The notes under the pieces: generated by a model
Told to the model about the DNA's origin: nothing
The model's database searches: none
The model's input: only the letters and a program-made list of their open reading frames with translations
Assembly (NCBI GenBank): GCA_963693635.1
Contig: CAVOBC010000241.1
Location: 1 to 7,398, forward strand
Reading direction: 5' to 3'
From: CAVOBC01 sp963693635
GTDB taxonomy: Bacteria; Pseudomonadota; Gammaproteobacteria; Pseudomonadales; Azotimanducaceae
Length of the DNA: 7,398 bases
Program-made: the position numbers and the translations under genes
Part shown: positions 6,188 to 7,398 of the stretch, in pieces
Numbering within the stretch: position 1 is the first letter of the stretch
Layout of the letters: each line of letters starts with the position of its first letter

Positions 6188-7021
6188 GATCAGTGCAGCG
6201 TCTACGGGAGACTGGTCGAGGCCGTTAGCCAAATGCCATGACCAATCACCCGGCGCCCCGCTCATTATCCTTACTATTGCTGCTGCATCCTGATCGGGGT
6301 CAAGCGCAAGAAAAACGCACGACCCCGTGCCGCTCATTCTAGCAAGCCCATACTGGCTTAACCAAGAAATGGCCGACTCGACCTCTGGATACAGCGACCG
6401 GACTACGGCTTCGCAGTCATTCTGCAACGGCCCCGGCTCAAGAAAGCGCGCTATTGTGATCGGCGCGCCAGAACGTGTCAATTGTGGATGCGAAAAGACC
6501 GTCTGGGTCGAGACCGCGCAGTTGGGATAGACCACGAGATACCTGGCGGCAGGCAGATCAAGCGGTGTCAGTATTTCACCAACACCCTCTGCCCAGGCGT
6601 TCCGGCCGTGCACGAAGACCGGTACGTCGGCGCCAAGTTGCCTGCCAAGCGCGGCGAGTTCGTCGCGCGGCAACGCCAACTGCCAAAGGGCGTTCAGGCC
6701 GAGCAACACGGTTGCCGCGTCCGAGCTGCCGCCGCCCAGCCCGGCGCCGGCCGGGATGTTCTTTTCGAGGTGGATCGATGCACCCGCGCGCGTTCCCGTC
6801 TCGGCTTGTAGCAGCGCTGCCGCACGATACGCCAGATTGTCCTGTCCTGCCATGTCACCGGACATGCAGATTTCACCGGACGCAAGTATCTCAAGGTTGA
6901 GCAAATCGGCAAGGTCAATGAGCCGAAAGACGGTTTGCAGGTCATGGTAACCGTCCTCGCGGCGCCCGAGTATTCTCAGAAAGAGGTTGATCTTGGCAGG
7001 GGCGGGCAGTGTCAAAGCCAT
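6179..7021 (-). CDS. ispE: 4-diphosphocytidyl-2-C-methyl-D-erythritol kinase
   Basis: A 280-residue GHMP kinase that phosphorylates the 2-hydroxyl of 4-diphosphocytidyl-2-C-methylerythritol in the MEP isoprenoid pathway; cytosolic. Lys10 in 'PAPAKINLFL' and Asp132 in 'GADVPVF' match the catalytic pair of the E. coli enzyme. The ATP-binding glycine loop is 'PAGAGLGGGSSDAA' (90-103), 'GYHDLQT' (24-30) is the substrate-side motif, and 'SGTGSCVF' near residue 230 is the third GHMP motif. Two ATGs lie close together at 7027 and 7021. I take 7021: AAGGA is six nt upstream of it but directly abuts the ATG at 7027, and 7021 puts the catalytic lysine at position 10 as in E. coli. The gene overlaps the end of lolB by 10 nt, indicating translational coupling, and tRNA-Gln follows 13 nt behind its stop. 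Confidence 0.97.
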   Translation of the reverse strand: MALTLPAPAKINLFLRILGRREDGYHDLQTVFRLIDLADLLNLEILASGEICMSGDMAGQDNLAYRAAALLQAETGTRAGASIHLEKNIPAGAGLGGGSSDAATVLLGLNALWQLALPRDELAALGRQLGADVPVFVHGRNAWAEGVGEILTPLDLPAARYLVVYPNCAVSTQTVFSHPQLTRSGAPITIARFLEPGPLQNDCEAVVRSLYPEVESAISWLSQYGLARMSGTGSCVFLALDPDQDAAAIVRIMSGAPGDWSWHLANGLDQSPVDAALIRS

Positions 7022-7398
7022 TGCCATTCCTTAACGATCACGCGCAATCTGATGCGCCCATGTTCCAAAGTCAGCTTATCCGGAGGGCGGGACTCGCCCC
7101 CTGATAATTGAGAGCCTGGTATCGGAGCGTCTGGTATCGGAAAAGACGAGCCGGAAAAACGCACAACCCAGTCAGCCTGGCGCAGCGTTTGATCCTCCCA
7201 AAGGGCCGGATGTGCCGGGTCGGCGCGTCCGGTCAACCAGTAGCGCAGGGGCGTGACCGGCAAGGTCAGGCCAAGCTCCTGTTCAACAAGCTGGTCGGCC
7301 GACTCGGCGTATCGGTCTGCCTCCCGACCCGAGGACAACGTGACACCACCGGCATCCCCGTGCAACCGCGCGATGCCAATCCCGAGCGTACTCAGCAA
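7012..7398 (-). CDS. lolB: Outer-membrane lipoprotein receptor LolB, C-terminal part
   Basis: The last 128 residues are visible; the signal peptide, lipobox cysteine and N-terminal beta strands lie beyond the right edge (LolB is usually about 190-210 residues). LolB accepts lipoproteins from periplasmic LolA and inserts them into the inner leaflet of the outer membrane. The family segment 'LVEQELGLTLPVTPLRYWLTG' region (visible residues 37-57) is diagnostic, preceded by 'GDAGGVTLSSGRE' and ended by 'IRLRVIVKEWQWL'. The position just before ispE is also the conserved one. An oddity is a proline-rich tandem pentapeptide pair, PIPDA-PIPGS, at visible residues 87-96, encoded by a 15-bp duplication. 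A TTG codon at the very edge is not a credible start, since the LolB domain continues upstream. Confidence 0.9.
   Translation of the reverse strand: MLSTLGIGIARLHGDAGGVTLSSGREADRYAESADQLVEQELGLTLPVTPLRYWLTGRADPAHPALWEDQTLRQADWVVRFSGSSFPIPDAPIPGSQLSGGESRPPDKLTLEHGRIRLRVIVKEWQWL
7111..7140 (-). repeat. 15-bp tandem duplication within lolB
   Basis: Two adjacent 15-nt units on the minus strand, CCGATACCAGACGCT (7140-7126) and CCGATACCAGGCTCT (7125-7111), match at 13 of 15 positions. They are in frame and encode PIPDA and PIPGS, so the duplication adds five residues to a loop without breaking the gene. It lies between the 'WVVRFSG' strand and the final strands of LolB. Confidence 0.75.

Overview
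The window is a compact, gene-dense piece of chromosome from a proteobacterium, most likely a GC-rich gammaproteobacterium. The evidence is the order lolB - ispE - tRNA-Gln - prs - rplY - pth - ychF, a housekeeping block characteristic of that group, plus LolB itself, the outer-membrane lipoprotein receptor of beta- and gammaproteobacteria. Species cannot be told from the window.

The minus strand, read from the right edge, carries the C-terminal part of lolB, then ispE (overlapping lolB), a tRNA-Gln(UUG) 13 nt behind ispE, prs (GTG start, Shine-Dalgarno inside a small hairpin), rplY (preceded by a perfect 7-bp hairpin), pth, ychF (start overlapping the pth stop by one base) and an enoyl-CoA hydratase/isomerase family gene with a GTG start. 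All gaps are under 50 nt and no U-tracted terminator is visible between them, so the block looks like one transcription unit or a few overlapping ones. The products serve lipoprotein insertion (LolB), isoprenoid precursor synthesis (IspE), PRPP supply (Prs) and translation (tRNA-Gln, L25, Pth, YchF). The crotonase-family gene is the accessory member.

The plus strand, at the left, carries the C-terminal part of an NAD(P)-dependent epimerase/dehydratase-like protein, then a complete DUF445 membrane protein of YjiN type. This unit converges on the crotonase gene. The 142-nt gap between the two (1684-1825) is the longest non-coding stretch and holds a GNRA-loop hairpin better paired in the plus-strand RNA, a candidate terminator for the DUF445 transcript.

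I see no mobile element, CRISPR array, phage gene, toxin-antitoxin pair or defence system, and nothing that looks like a new system. The points worth a second look are small: the tRNA embedded between protein genes, the hairpins at prs/rplY, a 15-bp tandem duplication inside lolB, a 9-bp duplication at the ispE stop, and the attachment of a crotonase gene to the translation block.
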